Below, in pieces: positions 1-8,709 of a stretch of DNA of 60,575 nucleotides (its first letter is position 1; each line of letters begins with the position of its first letter). Origin of the DNA: an uncultured Gammaproteobacteria bacterium (GTDB lineage: Bacteria; Pseudomonadota; Gammaproteobacteria; Berkiellales; Berkiellaceae); assembly GCA_902826485.1 (NCBI GenBank), contig CADEEZ010000011.1:3394-63968 (forward strand). Direction: 5' to 3'. A model generated the notes under the pieces. It worked only from the letters and a program-made list of their open reading frames with translations, had not been told where the DNA came from and made no database searches. The position numbers and the translations under genes are program-made.

Positions 1-37
1 GACATAATGAGAATTTGTCATGCAAGACCCTAATTAA

Positions 38-334
38 AATAGTATATATAACAATAAAAAATATCGCATCACTGGCGAAGTACAAGGTGTATTTTTTCGG
101 CAATCCACTCAAGAAAAGGCCACCGAATTAGGGCTAATTGGCTTAGTTCAAAATCAGCCCAATGGTGATGTGATTGTATGGGTAAAAGGGGAGCCCGAAA
201 AAATACGCCAACTCGAAAGTTGGTTAACAATAGGCCCCCCCAGAGCCAGGGTGTCAGAGGTTCTTATATTAACCCTAACTCCTGAAGAAATTACCCAGCT
301 AGATAATTTAAGTGATTTTACGATCACCCGTTAA
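38..334 (+). CDS. acyP: Acylphosphatase, start codon unresolved
   Basis: Acylphosphatases hydrolyse the carboxyl-phosphate bond of small acyl phosphates in the cytoplasm. The frame from base 62 reads [16 protein letters not shown], with the family's GxVQGVxFR phosphate-binding signature and catalytic Arg, followed by VQNQPNGDV, which holds the catalytic Asn, and a GPPRARV segment. Oddly, no ATG, GTG or TTG occurs in frame between the TAA at 35-37 and this core. The only in-frame ATG, at 20, is five codons before that TAA. The gene may use a non-standard start, carry a nonsense mutation, or contain a sequence error close to the window edge. Its 3' end overlaps the convergent proS by 27 bases. 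Family call is firm; whether it is functional is open. Confidence 0.75.
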   Translation, partial: NSIYNNKKYRITGEVQGVFFRQSTQEKATELGLIGLVQNQPNGDVIVWVKGEPEKIRQLESWLTIGPPRARVSEVLILTLTPEEITQLDNLSDFTITR

Positions 335-2041
335 GCCTAGCAAAAAGTCACTCACAGAATTTAATTCAATTTCTTGGGCGGCTGAATCAGTACGATGCTG
401 GTATTCTATTTTGCCTGCATCGAGGCTGCGTTCGCCTAACACCAATCGATGCGGTATGCCAACTAATTCTGCATCGTTAAACATCACACCGGGTCGCTCT
501 TTGCGATCATCTAGTACCACATCGATGCCTAGGCTTAATAATTTTTCGTAAAGCTGTTCAATGGCTTCACGAATCCGGTGTGATTTTTGATAATTCATGG
601 GCAATAAAATCACTTGGAAAGGAGCAAGGGCAGTTGGCCAAATAATGCCTTTATCATCATGATGTTGTTCAATGCTGGCAGCAACAATGCGCGATACGCC
701 AATGCCATAACAGCCCATTTGTAACACAACCGATTTGCCTTGCTCATCAAGCACTTTTAAATTCATGGCTTCAGCATAAGTATCGCCTAGTTGAAAAATA
801 TGGCCTACTTCTATGCCGCGGCAAATGCTTAAAGTGCCTTTGCTATCCGGGCTTAAATCACCGGCAACCACTTTTCTGAGATCAAATTTTTCGGGCAGGG
901 GTAAATCACGTTCCCAATTCACATTAAGGTAATGCTGATCAGCTTGATTTGCGCCACACGAAAAATCCGTCATGGCAAAGACATCAGGGTCTGCAATAAG
1001 CGGAATTTTGCCTGATAATTCGATGGGGCCGATAAACCCAGGAGGACAGTTAGCGGTTTGTAATACAGTCACCAAAGACACTAATTCAAATGGTGCGGCA
1101 ACTAAAGGATGTTTTTGCGCTTTAATTTCATTGAGTTCGTGATCGCCTCTCAATAATAATCCCACTACAGGGTGTGCTTCTGTTCGGCCTTTGACCAATA
1201 AGGTTTTTAAAATTTGATGGGTGCCGAGCTTCATGAATTTAGCCTGTTCCGCAACCGAAGTAATACCTGGTGTGGGCGCTAAAGTTTTTGCAGCACCAGA
1301 AGCGGTACGAGTAAAAGGTTTTTCAAGATGGGTTGCCAATTCTACATTGGCGGCATAATCACTTTGTTCACAATAGGCAATGGCATCTTCACCTGAATCG
1401 GCGAGTACATGAAATTCATGTGAACCACTGCCACCGATGGCGCCCGTATCGGCCAATACAGCGCGATATTTTAAGCCCAGTCGAGTAAAAATAGCAGAGT
1501 AAGCCGCATAGAATTTTTCATAGGTGTTTTCTAAACTGGCTTTGTCGACATGAAATGAATACGCATCTTTCATTAAAAATTCGCGCGCGCGCATTACACC
1601 AAAGCGAGGTCTAATTTCATCTCTGAATTTCATCTGAATTTGATAAACAGAGGTGGGCAATTGTTTGTAAGATTTTAATTCACGTCGCATTAAATCTGTG
1701 ACGACTTCTTCGTGGGTGGGGCCAAAACAATATTCTCGTTCGCTTCGGTCTTTAATTTTAAGCAATTGGGGGCCAAATTTTTCCCATCGGCCGGTTTCTT
1801 CCCATAATTCAGCAGGTTGTACCGCTGGCATGAGTAATTCCATTGCGCCAATTTTGTTCATTTCTTCACGAACGACTTTTTCAACTTTTCTGAGTACGCG
1901 TAACCCCATTGGCAACCAGGTGTACAACCCTGCACCCAGCTTACGAATCATACCCGCTCGATACATAAGTTGATGGCTGATTAACTCAGCATCTTGAGGG
2001 ATTTCTTTTAAAGTGGCCAATAAAAACTCAGATAAACGCAT
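308..2041 (-). CDS. proS: Prolyl-tRNA synthetase (class II, bacterial type)
   Basis: ProS charges tRNA-Pro with proline in the cytoplasm. The 577-residue product has the bacterial length and order: an N-terminal class II core with motif 1 around residues 30-80, motif 2 with [17 protein letters not shown], and a YbaK-like editing insertion in the middle (for example [13 protein letters not shown]). Then come motif 3 with [13 protein letters not shown] and a C-terminal anticodon-binding domain ([10 protein letters not shown] onward, with [12 protein letters not shown]). The ATG at 2041 follows an AGG about seven bases upstream. It runs in the same direction as bamD, 15 bases downstream of it, and converges on the acylphosphatase. 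Confidence 0.97.
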   Translation of the reverse strand: MRLSEFLLATLKEIPQDAELISHQLMYRAGMIRKLGAGLYTWLPMGLRVLRKVEKVVREEMNKIGAMELLMPAVQPAELWEETGRWEKFGPQLLKIKDRSEREYCFGPTHEEVVTDLMRRELKSYKQLPTSVYQIQMKFRDEIRPRFGVMRAREFLMKDAYSFHVDKASLENTYEKFYAAYSAIFTRLGLKYRAVLADTGAIGGSGSHEFHVLADSGEDAIAYCEQSDYAANVELATHLEKPFTRTASGAAKTLAPTPGITSVAEQAKFMKLGTHQILKTLLVKGRTEAHPVVGLLLRGDHELNEIKAQKHPLVAAPFELVSLVTVLQTANCPPGFIGPIELSGKIPLIADPDVFAMTDFSCGANQADQHYLNVNWERDLPLPEKFDLRKVVAGDLSPDSKGTLSICRGIEVGHIFQLGDTYAEAMNLKVLDEQGKSVVLQMGCYGIGVSRIVAASIEQHHDDKGIIWPTALAPFQVILLPMNYQKSHRIREAIEQLYEKLLSLGIDVVLDDRKERPGVMFNDAELVGIPHRLVLGERSLDAGKIEYQHRTDSAAQEIELNSVSDFLLGLTGDRKIT

Positions 2042-2056
2042 ACAACTACCTATACT

Positions 2057-2848
2057 CTATCCCACGATTAATTTTGATTGGGGATAATTATGTTGAAGAA
2101 CCAATAAATAATCTTGAGCCAAATCATTGATACCTAATGCCCGATATCCTTTTACGATGATGCTGATAGCTTCTTCGGTAGAAGGCGTTTCATCAAAATG
2201 ATCTAAAATGAACGTACCGCGGTTTATGGCAGCAACATAGGCGCCTTTATGAAGATAAAATCTGGCCGTATCTAATTCTGCTTCTGCAATGGTGTTTCTT
2301 AAATACACCATACGCTTTTTGGCATCCGGTGCGTAAGCGCTATTGGGGAAACGATTGACTAGGGTCAAAAACTCATGAAAACTTTTTTTCGCAGAGGTTT
2401 GATCGCGCTCATGTCTATCCATCGGAAAATATCTGTCGCCAAACCCGACAGATTCATTCGATGAAATAAGGCCTTTCATATAATAGGCATAATCGACATT
2501 AGGGTGTCTTGGGTGAACGCGAATAAATCGTTCAGCGGTGGCAGCGGCCGAAGCATAGTCTTCTGCCTCGTAATGCGTATAAATAGCCAACAGAAGGGCT
2601 TTGTCGGCATAATCACCAAAAGGGTAACGTGCATCCAAGGCTTCGAGTGACTCGATAGCGACAGAATTATGCCCCTTTTTTACCTGTTTAATGGCTTTAT
2701 GATAGAGCTGTGCATCTGTGTATTTATCATATCTTGCTTCTTTTTTCTGATCGGATTTGTCTGTGGCACAACCAGCAAGCAAAAATGCACTAAGCGCAGC
2801 AACTGTGATGAATTTTGAAACGTTGAAAAGGGTTATATTGAGCGTCAT
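2057..2848 (-). CDS. bamD: Outer membrane protein assembly lipoprotein BamD
   Basis: BamD (ComL) is the essential lipoprotein partner of BamA that folds beta-barrel proteins into the outer membrane. The 263-residue precursor has a lipoprotein signal peptide with lipobox LLAGC, so Cys27 should be acylated. Then follow tetratricopeptide-like repeats typical of the family (YHKAIKQVKKGHNSVAIESL, RYPFGDYADKALL, YYMKGLISSN, RFPNSAYAPDAKKRM). AGGA lies six bases upstream of the ATG. The gene is divergent from rluD across about 140 bases, an arrangement common in gammaproteobacteria. Confidence 0.96.
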   Translation of the reverse strand: MTLNITLFNVSKFITVAALSAFLLAGCATDKSDQKKEARYDKYTDAQLYHKAIKQVKKGHNSVAIESLEALDARYPFGDYADKALLLAIYTHYEAEDYASAAATAERFIRVHPRHPNVDYAYYMKGLISSNESVGFGDRYFPMDRHERDQTSAKKSFHEFLTLVNRFPNSAYAPDAKKRMVYLRNTIAEAELDTARFYLHKGAYVAAINRGTFILDHFDETPSTEEAISIIVKGYRALGINDLAQDYLLVLQHNYPQSKLIVG

Positions 2849-2986
2849 GCCTAGTCCTTTTTTGGCCTAATACTATTCGAGCATCTAATCGAAGGAGTCT
2901 AACCGAATGAGCCCTTTCTGGCAAACCAGCTTATATGTTAGAATTTAGGCTTACAATTGAATTAATAAGCTAGTTAAATTTAAAAA

Positions 2987-3952
2987 ATGAATACAAATAA
3001 TCAAACTCAAGAAATTAATCTAGAAGCTGTTTTAACTGAAGAGTATAAAAATTTAAGGCTAGATAAGGTCCTTGCCACGACATTCAGTCAATATTCCAGG
3101 GAAAAAATACAGCAATGGATTCAGCAGGGCGTGGTATCCATGAATGGGCGCCCCATAACCAGCATTAAACATAAAGTGCAAGGTGGCGAAGCGGTTCATA
3201 TTCTTACGCATTTAGAGATCATGCGGGATGATGAAGGCCAGGCCATTAGCCTAGATATATTATACGAAGATGACGATATTTTTATCATAAATAAGCCAGC
3301 TGGCTTAGTCGTGCATCCTGGCGCGGGCAATGTTCAGGGAACCTTGCTCAATGGCTTATTACATCATGCGCCCCAATTAAGAGTACTGCCAAGAGCCGGT
3401 ATTGTTCATCGACTCGATAAAAATACCTCAGGTTTAATGGTAGTAGCTAAAACGCTTGAAGCTTACACGAGTTTGGTAAGAGCCTTGTCTTTACACGAAG
3501 TAGAGCGTACTTATTATGCTTTAGTAAAAGGTGAGATGATTTCAGGCGGCACAGTAGACAAACCCATGGGCAGGCACCCTAATAAACGAACCCTGATGGC
3601 CATTGTTGAAACAGGTAAACATGCCGTTACGCACTATCGCGTACAAGAAAAATTCAAGGGCCATACTTTATTAAGAGTGAATCTCGAAACCGGCAGAACG
3701 CACCAAATTCGGGTGCATTTGAGCTCTGTTCGTTACCCTATCGTAGGCGATAAGCTTTATGGCTGGCGTCATCAAATGCCAAGAGGCGGTCAAAACGAAG
3801 TAAGCATCGCCACCAGCAATTTGTCGCGTCAACTATTACATGCCAAAGCATTGGCTTTTGAACACCCGATTACGCTTCAGCCTTTGTCTTTTGAGGTAGA
3901 CTTACCAGAAGAATTTACCAATATACTCACGATTATGCGCAATCAGGTATAA
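2987..3952 (+). CDS. rluD: 23S rRNA pseudouridine synthase RluD
   Basis: RluD isomerises three uridines in helix 69 of 23S rRNA to pseudouridine. The 321-residue protein has an N-terminal S4 RNA-binding domain (residues about 20-80, LDKVLATTFSQYSREKIQQW) and an RluA-type catalytic domain. The active-site signature HRLDKNTSG lies near residue 140, with its catalytic Asp, followed by TGRTHQIRVH. A longer N-terminus and linker separate it from the shorter RluA. It starts the rluD-pgeF-clpB run, with pgeF 16 bases downstream. RluC is the nearest alternative; gene context favours RluD. Confidence 0.93.
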   Translation: MNTNNQTQEINLEAVLTEEYKNLRLDKVLATTFSQYSREKIQQWIQQGVVSMNGRPITSIKHKVQGGEAVHILTHLEIMRDDEGQAISLDILYEDDDIFIINKPAGLVVHPGAGNVQGTLLNGLLHHAPQLRVLPRAGIVHRLDKNTSGLMVVAKTLEAYTSLVRALSLHEVERTYYALVKGEMISGGTVDKPMGRHPNKRTLMAIVETGKHAVTHYRVQEKFKGHTLLRVNLETGRTHQIRVHLSSVRYPIVGDKLYGWRHQMPRGGQNEVSIATSNLSRQLLHAKALAFEHPITLQPLSFEVDLPEEFTNILTIMRNQV

Positions 3953-3968
3953 GAGGGACGATCAGCCT

Positions 3969-4715
3969 ATGTCTACACTATACATTACCCCCGATTGGCC
4001 AGCGCCAGAAAATATACAAGCGATTTGTACTACCGTTTCTTTTGGTAACTTGGCGACACATGCAGGCTCTCAAAAATATGTTTTAGCCGATCGCCTAAAG
4101 TTACGTTACGATTTTGAATTGCCTTGTGAGCCGGCTTGGCTTAATCAAACACATTCTGATCATGTCGCGCTCATTCAAAAACCCATACAAGGCAAAGGAA
4201 GCATTATTGCCGATTGTGATGCAAGCTATACTACTTTGCCTGAGCAGGCCTGCGTGGTGCTCACCGCCGATTGTTTGCCTTTATTAATCTGCGATAAAGC
4301 AGGACAGCAAATCGCCGCCGTGCATGCAGGATGGAAAGGCTTAGCAAATGGCATTATTGCCAACACGATTCGTCATTTTACCCACCCCGAAGAAATCTTA
4401 GTTTGGCTTGGGCCAGCTATGGGGCCTACCGTATATGAAGTGGGCCAAGACGTTGTAGATATATTTTTAGGTTTAGAGTCAGACAATCAAAAAGCAATTC
4501 ATCCCGTTTCTGATAAAACTAATCCGCCGAAATATCTCATTGATTTATATCAGCTAGCCAAAATACAACTGGCTAAATTAGGAGTATATGATATTTATGG
4601 CGGAGAATATTGTACTTACTCGCAGCCAGATTTATTCTATTCTCATCGACGTAATGCCGAGTCCGGCAGAATGGCAAGCATGATCTGGAAGAAAAGAGAA
4701 ATTCTACCAGGCTAG
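3969..4715 (+). CDS. pgeF: Peptidoglycan editing factor / multicopper-oxidase-like PgeF (YfiH family)
   Basis: The YfiH/LACC1 family was first annotated as polyphenol oxidase. Members act on purine nucleosides in vitro, and in E. coli PgeF keeps L-Ser-containing precursors out of peptidoglycan. The 248-residue product carries the conserved His/Cys metal-site motifs NQTHSDHV, LTADCLPLLICD and AAVHAGWKGL, and a C-terminal YSHRRNAESGRMASMIWKK. It follows rluD by 16 bases and precedes clpB, the usual gammaproteobacterial order, so it is probably cotranscribed with rluD. Confidence 0.92.
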   Translation: MSTLYITPDWPAPENIQAICTTVSFGNLATHAGSQKYVLADRLKLRYDFELPCEPAWLNQTHSDHVALIQKPIQGKGSIIADCDASYTTLPEQACVVLTADCLPLLICDKAGQQIAAVHAGWKGLANGIIANTIRHFTHPEEILVWLGPAMGPTVYEVGQDVVDIFLGLESDNQKAIHPVSDKTNPPKYLIDLYQLAKIQLAKLGVYDIYGGEYCTYSQPDLFYSHRRNAESGRMASMIWKKREILPG

Positions 4716-4719
4716 CCCT

Positions 4720-4747
4720 CTTGAAATGCCTAAATTTGCCGCCAACT
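4720..4747 (+). promoter_or_regulatory. Heat-shock (sigma-32 type) promoter of clpB
   Basis: CTTGAAA at 4720-4726 matches the sigma-32 -35 element exactly. Thirteen bases later, CGCCAACT (4740-4747) resembles the -10 consensus CCCCATnT. The ATG of clpB lies about 45 bases further on, and clpB is a classical sigma-32 gene. Seen by eye only, not scored with a matrix. Confidence 0.6.
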
Positions 4748-4792
4748 ATGCTGTATACCTAATAATGATAAGATAATCACAGCGAGAAAATC

Positions 4793-7375
4793 ATGGCCAG
4801 AATGGATAAATTCACCACTAAATTTCAAACGGCACTTGCAGACGCTCAGTCTTTGGCTTTAGGTAGACAAAACCCCATGATTGAACCTGAGCATGTGTTA
4901 TCGGCCCTATTAGATCAAGAAGGCGGAACCATTCGGCCTTTGATCATGAAAACTGGGGCGAATGTCTCATTACTTCGCAGTAAATTAAACACCGCTTTAG
5001 ATGAACAAGCGACTTTAAGTAATCAAACCGGTGAGATCAGAATTAGTGATGAGCTAGGTAAATTATTAAACCTGGCCGATATCCAATCACAAAAATTAAA
5101 AGACAGTTTTATTTCAAGCGAAATGTTTTTATTGGCTGCCATGGAAGATACAAACGGGCGCCTAAATACTTTATTGAAATCTGCGGGTATTCAAAAAAAT
5201 AAATTATGGTCAGCAATAGAAAGCTTGCGTGGGGGAGAAACCGTTCAAGACGAAAGCCAAGAAGAACAACGTCATGCGCTAGAAAAATATACGATAGATC
5301 TCACTGAGCGGGCAGAACAAGGAAAATTAGATCCGGTGATTGGTCGCGATGATGAAATCCGCCGAATTATTCAGGTATTACAGCGCCGTACTAAAAATAA
5401 CCCTGTTATTATTGGCGAGCCAGGTGTGGGTAAAACAGCCATTGTCGAAGGTCTCGCCCAGCGTATTGTTAATAACGAAGTGCCTGAAGGCTTAAAAGGC
5501 AAACGCGTCTTAGCTTTAGATATGGGCGCTTTAATTGCTGGGGCAAAATATCGCGGCGAATTCGAAGAGCGGCTTAAAGGCGTGCTCAAAGATTTATCGA
5601 AGCAAGAAGGCGAAATTATTTTATTTATCGATGAAATCCATACCATGGTTGGTGCAGGTAAAGCAGAAGGCTCGATGGATGCAGGTAATATGTTAAAACC
5701 TGCTTTAGCAAGGGGCGAATTGCATTGCGTGGGGGCGACCACGCTCGATGAGTATCGTAAATATATTGAAAAAGATGCGGCATTAGAGCGACGTTTTCAA
5801 AAAGTTTTAGTTGATGAGCCGTCAGTTGAAGCAACCATTGCGATTTTAAGAGGCCTAAAAGAACGCTATGAAGTTCATCATGGGGTGAACATTACCGATC
5901 CGGCTATTGTTGCGGCTGCTATGTTATCTAAGCGTTATATTACCGACAGAATGTTGCCGGATAAAGCTATTGATCTTATCGATGAAGCCGCTTCAAGAAT
6001 TCGGATGGCGATTGATTCTAAACCCGAGGAAATGGATAAACTCGAGCGTAAATTAATTCAATATAAAATTGAACGCGAAGCCTTAAAAAAAGAACGTGAT
6101 GAAGCGTCTAAGCAAAGGCTCGAAAAACTAAACGAAGAGATCACGAAAGTCGGTCGAGAATATGCAAACCTCGAAGAAATTTGGAAAGCAGAAAAAACCA
6201 CCTTACAAAACAGTCAGCATATAAAAGAAGAACTTGATAAAGCTCGTATTGAGTTTGATGCCGCAAGTAGAACAAACGACTTAGCCAAAATGTCTGAATT
6301 ACGATATGGTCGCATTCCTGATTTAGAAAAAAAATTACAAGCAGCTCAGCAAAGTGATTCTACTCAGAATTCACAACCCAAATTATTAGGCAATGAAGTC
6401 ACCGAAGTTGAAATTGCCGATGTCGTCGCAAAATCTACCGGTATTCCCGTTTCTAAGTTACTCGAAGCTGAAAAAGAAAAGCTCCTTCAAATGGAACAAG
6501 CCCTATCGCAACGAGTTGTGGGTCAAGATGAAGGCGTAAAAGCAGTTTCTGATGCTATCAGGCGCGCCAGAGCGGGGTTATCGGATCCCAATCGACCCGT
6601 CGGATCGTTTTTATTTTTAGGCCCAACAGGGGTCGGTAAAACAGAGCTGTGTAAAGCGTTAGGGGCTTTTTTATTCGATTCAGAAGCGTCTTTGATTCGA
6701 ATCGATATGTCAGAATTTATGGAAAAACATTCGGTAGCCAGATTAATCGGCGCGCCCCCTGGGTATGTGGGTTACGAAGAGGGGGGCTATTTAACCGAAG
6801 CCGTGCGTAGACGGCCTTATTGTATTGTTTTATTAGATGAAATAGAAAAAGCGCATCACGATGTGTTTAATATTTTATTACAAGTATTAGACGATGGTAG
6901 ATTAACCGATAGCCAAGGCCGTACGGTCGACTTTAGAAATGCGGTGATAGTCATGACGTCTAATATTGGGGCAAGCGCCATTCAAGAAATGACGAATAAA
7001 CCTTATGAAAAAATTAAAGAAAAAGTCATGAGCATGCTCTCAGAACATTTTAAACCCGAATTTTTAAATCGGATAGACGAGACCGTTGTGTTTCATGCCT
7101 TGGGTAAAAATCATATTGAAAAAATAGCCGAATTTCAAATCGATATTTTGCGCCAGCGTCTAGAAGAACGTGATTTAAATTTAAGTATTACCCAAGATGC
7201 GATGGCTAAATTAGCTGAGGTCGGGTATGACCCGATTTATGGTGCAAGGCCATTAAAGCGAGCAATTCGACAATATCTAGAAAATCCTTTATCGCAAGAA
7301 TTGTTAAAGGGCCGCTTTATGCCTGGTGATGATATTAAAATTGATTTTAAAAAAGGTCAGTTTTTGTTTGGGTAG
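4793..7375 (+). CDS. clpB: ATP-dependent disaggregase ClpB
   Basis: ClpB is the hexameric AAA+ machine that, with DnaK, pulls proteins out of aggregates. The 860 residues show, in order: a double Clp-N domain (1-150); a first AAA domain with Walker A GEPGVGKT near residue 209 and Walker [10 protein letters not shown]; the long middle coiled coil (about 405-525) that distinguishes ClpB from ClpA; and a second AAA domain with GPTGVGKT near 609 and [13 protein letters not shown]-type Walker B. The second Met, at codon 4 (4802), is an alternative start nearer the usual family N-terminus. A heat-shock promoter lies upstream. Confidence 0.98.
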   Translation: MARMDKFTTKFQTALADAQSLALGRQNPMIEPEHVLSALLDQEGGTIRPLIMKTGANVSLLRSKLNTALDEQATLSNQTGEIRISDELGKLLNLADIQSQKLKDSFISSEMFLLAAMEDTNGRLNTLLKSAGIQKNKLWSAIESLRGGETVQDESQEEQRHALEKYTIDLTERAEQGKLDPVIGRDDEIRRIIQVLQRRTKNNPVIIGEPGVGKTAIVEGLAQRIVNNEVPEGLKGKRVLALDMGALIAGAKYRGEFEERLKGVLKDLSKQEGEIILFIDEIHTMVGAGKAEGSMDAGNMLKPALARGELHCVGATTLDEYRKYIEKDAALERRFQKVLVDEPSVEATIAILRGLKERYEVHHGVNITDPAIVAAAMLSKRYITDRMLPDKAIDLIDEAASRIRMAIDSKPEEMDKLERKLIQYKIEREALKKERDEASKQRLEKLNEEITKVGREYANLEEIWKAEKTTLQNSQHIKEELDKARIEFDAASRTNDLAKMSELRYGRIPDLEKKLQAAQQSDSTQNSQPKLLGNEVTEVEIADVVAKSTGIPVSKLLEAEKEKLLQMEQALSQRVVGQDEGVKAVSDAIRRARAGLSDPNRPVGSFLFLGPTGVGKTELCKALGAFLFDSEASLIRIDMSEFMEKHSVARLIGAPPGYVGYEEGGYLTEAVRRRPYCIVLLDEIEKAHHDVFNILLQVLDDGRLTDSQGRTVDFRNAVIVMTSNIGASAIQEMTNKPYEKIKEKVMSMLSEHFKPEFLNRIDETVVFHALGKNHIEKIAEFQIDILRQRLEERDLNLSITQDAMAKLAEVGYDPIYGARPLKRAIRQYLENPLSQELLKGRFMPGDDIKIDFKKGQFLFG

Positions 7376-7383
7376 GGGCCAGG

Positions 7384-8526
7384 TTAGCCTTTCTTTATTC
7401 GCTTAAAGTCCGATTCATTATCAGGTTCTTCTGGTCGATCATTTATGCGCATGCCATTTCCATCGCGTTGTCTTTTTAGCTCAGCAATTTCTGGTTTATT
7501 GATATTTTTCTCAAGAGAAAAAGAAGGCAAGAAAGTAGAGTTCTGAGATAAATCTGTTGAAACTAAAGCACACGCGCGAATTCCCGCACCATCCCTAGAA
7601 TTAGTGCCTAATTTGGTAATAATTTCTTGTTTTGCTTCGTCAGAAACCGGTTGATGTAATTGATTGAAGAGCAATCTTTTTTCTAGCTGAGCATGTTGAT
7701 TTTTTGTGTTTGTGGGCACGCCCGTTAAGGTTAAGGTTTTTAAGGGGTTCATAATACAAACGAATGTTTCAAGGGCGACTAGCCCTTGCAGATCCAGTAT
7801 GGTCAGTTGATTATCGCCACACAATAGTTTTTGAAGCTTCGTTAGCCCCTGCACATTCAGTGCGGTGAGTTGGTTCTTATAACACGCTAGAGTTTGAAGC
7901 GCCGCCACCCCTTGCACATTCAGCATGGTGACTTGGTTATCGGTGCACCATAACGCTTGAAGTGCCACCAGTCCTTGTACATTTAGCGAGGTGAGTTGAT
8001 TATTGCAGCAATCTAATAAGGTTAAATTTTGCCAAAAACTAACATAATCTTCTAGTTGAAAAAGCGTGATAGGAAGGCGAGTGATATGAGCACTGCATAA
8101 ATTTAAATTAGTGCTATTAACCTTAATTTTTTCTTTAATAATCACACTGTTAATTTCATCTAAAAGTGTATTTCTCGCTTCTAAAGATTTCAGTGAGACA
8201 GTTGTATTTTCTTGAAGCACTTGCGTATATTCTAATTTTGTCATTAGGACAGGATGATGGCTTGCTAAATAAGTAATTTCTGATTGTTGACGAGCTTGAA
8301 TTTTTTCATATGCTTGCTTAAAAACACCTAAAGCCCCTTCTTGAGGCAAAATAGGGGAAAAAGTCTTATCGATAGTGTAAAGCCGATTATAAAAGGGTTG
8401 CAAAATTATCGCATCTGAACCAACAAAGTGGGTAGCTTTACAAAGCTGTCTAAACCTCGCCAAATCATCATTATCTAAAAAACTGGTTATATTTCCCCAA
8501 ACTTCTTTTGGAAGCGAATCGGCCAT
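7384..8526 (-). CDS. F-box-like plus leucine-rich-repeat protein, probable secreted effector
   Basis: Residues 4-33 (LPKEVWGNITSFLDNDDLAR and following) have the pattern of a eukaryotic F-box, the motif that docks to Skp1 in SCF ubiquitin ligases. Residues about 165-275 hold five or so leucine-rich repeats of the form L..L.C..NQLT.LNVQGL..LQ, a likely substrate-binding surface. The C-terminus has two basic clusters, LKRQRD and FKRIKKG, about 20 residues apart, like a bipartite nuclear-localisation signal. F-box proteins in bacteria are known as type III or IV effectors of plant and protist pathogens, so a host-directed role is inferred. It converges on clpB with 8 bases between stops and has its own sigma-70-like promoter. 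Confidence 0.75.
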   Translation of the reverse strand: MADSLPKEVWGNITSFLDNDDLARFRQLCKATHFVGSDAIILQPFYNRLYTIDKTFSPILPQEGALGVFKQAYEKIQARQQSEITYLASHHPVLMTKLEYTQVLQENTTVSLKSLEARNTLLDEINSVIIKEKIKVNSTNLNLCSAHITRLPITLFQLEDYVSFWQNLTLLDCCNNQLTSLNVQGLVALQALWCTDNQVTMLNVQGVAALQTLACYKNQLTALNVQGLTKLQKLLCGDNQLTILDLQGLVALETFVCIMNPLKTLTLTGVPTNTKNQHAQLEKRLLFNQLHQPVSDEAKQEIITKLGTNSRDGAGIRACALVSTDLSQNSTFLPSFSLEKNINKPEIAELKRQRDGNGMRINDRPEEPDNESDFKRIKKG

Positions 8527-8574
8527 GAAGTTTCCCTAAACTGCTTGAAATCACTAAACCTATTTACAGTTGGC

Positions 8575-8602
8575 ATTTTAACTTATCGATAATTAATGTC
8601 AA
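8575..8602 (-). promoter_or_regulatory. Promoter of the F-box/LRR gene with an overlapping TTAAT direct repeat
   Basis: On the minus strand TTGACA (8602-8597) is followed after 16 bases by TAAAAT (8580-8575), about 50 bases before the ATG. The -35 overlaps a direct repeat read as CTTAATTTG, AC, ATTAATTAT (8608-8589). This resembles the tandem TTAAT box bound by PmrA upstream of Legionella and Coxiella effector genes. The promoter is directly visible; the regulator is a guess. Confidence 0.5.
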
Positions 8603-8709
8603 ATTAAGTATTTGAGTGTAAATACGCCTAATCTTGTTAATACTGAAACTTTTATTTCCCTATCTTGTCTTACTAAAAGCGTTAGCTTTGTAAAACATCA
8701 GGTGGGCTT

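Noticed and set aside
5371-5742. 123-residue antisense frame inside clpB
   Set aside because: Mirror frame of a strongly conserved gene; no start signal of its own and no family pattern.
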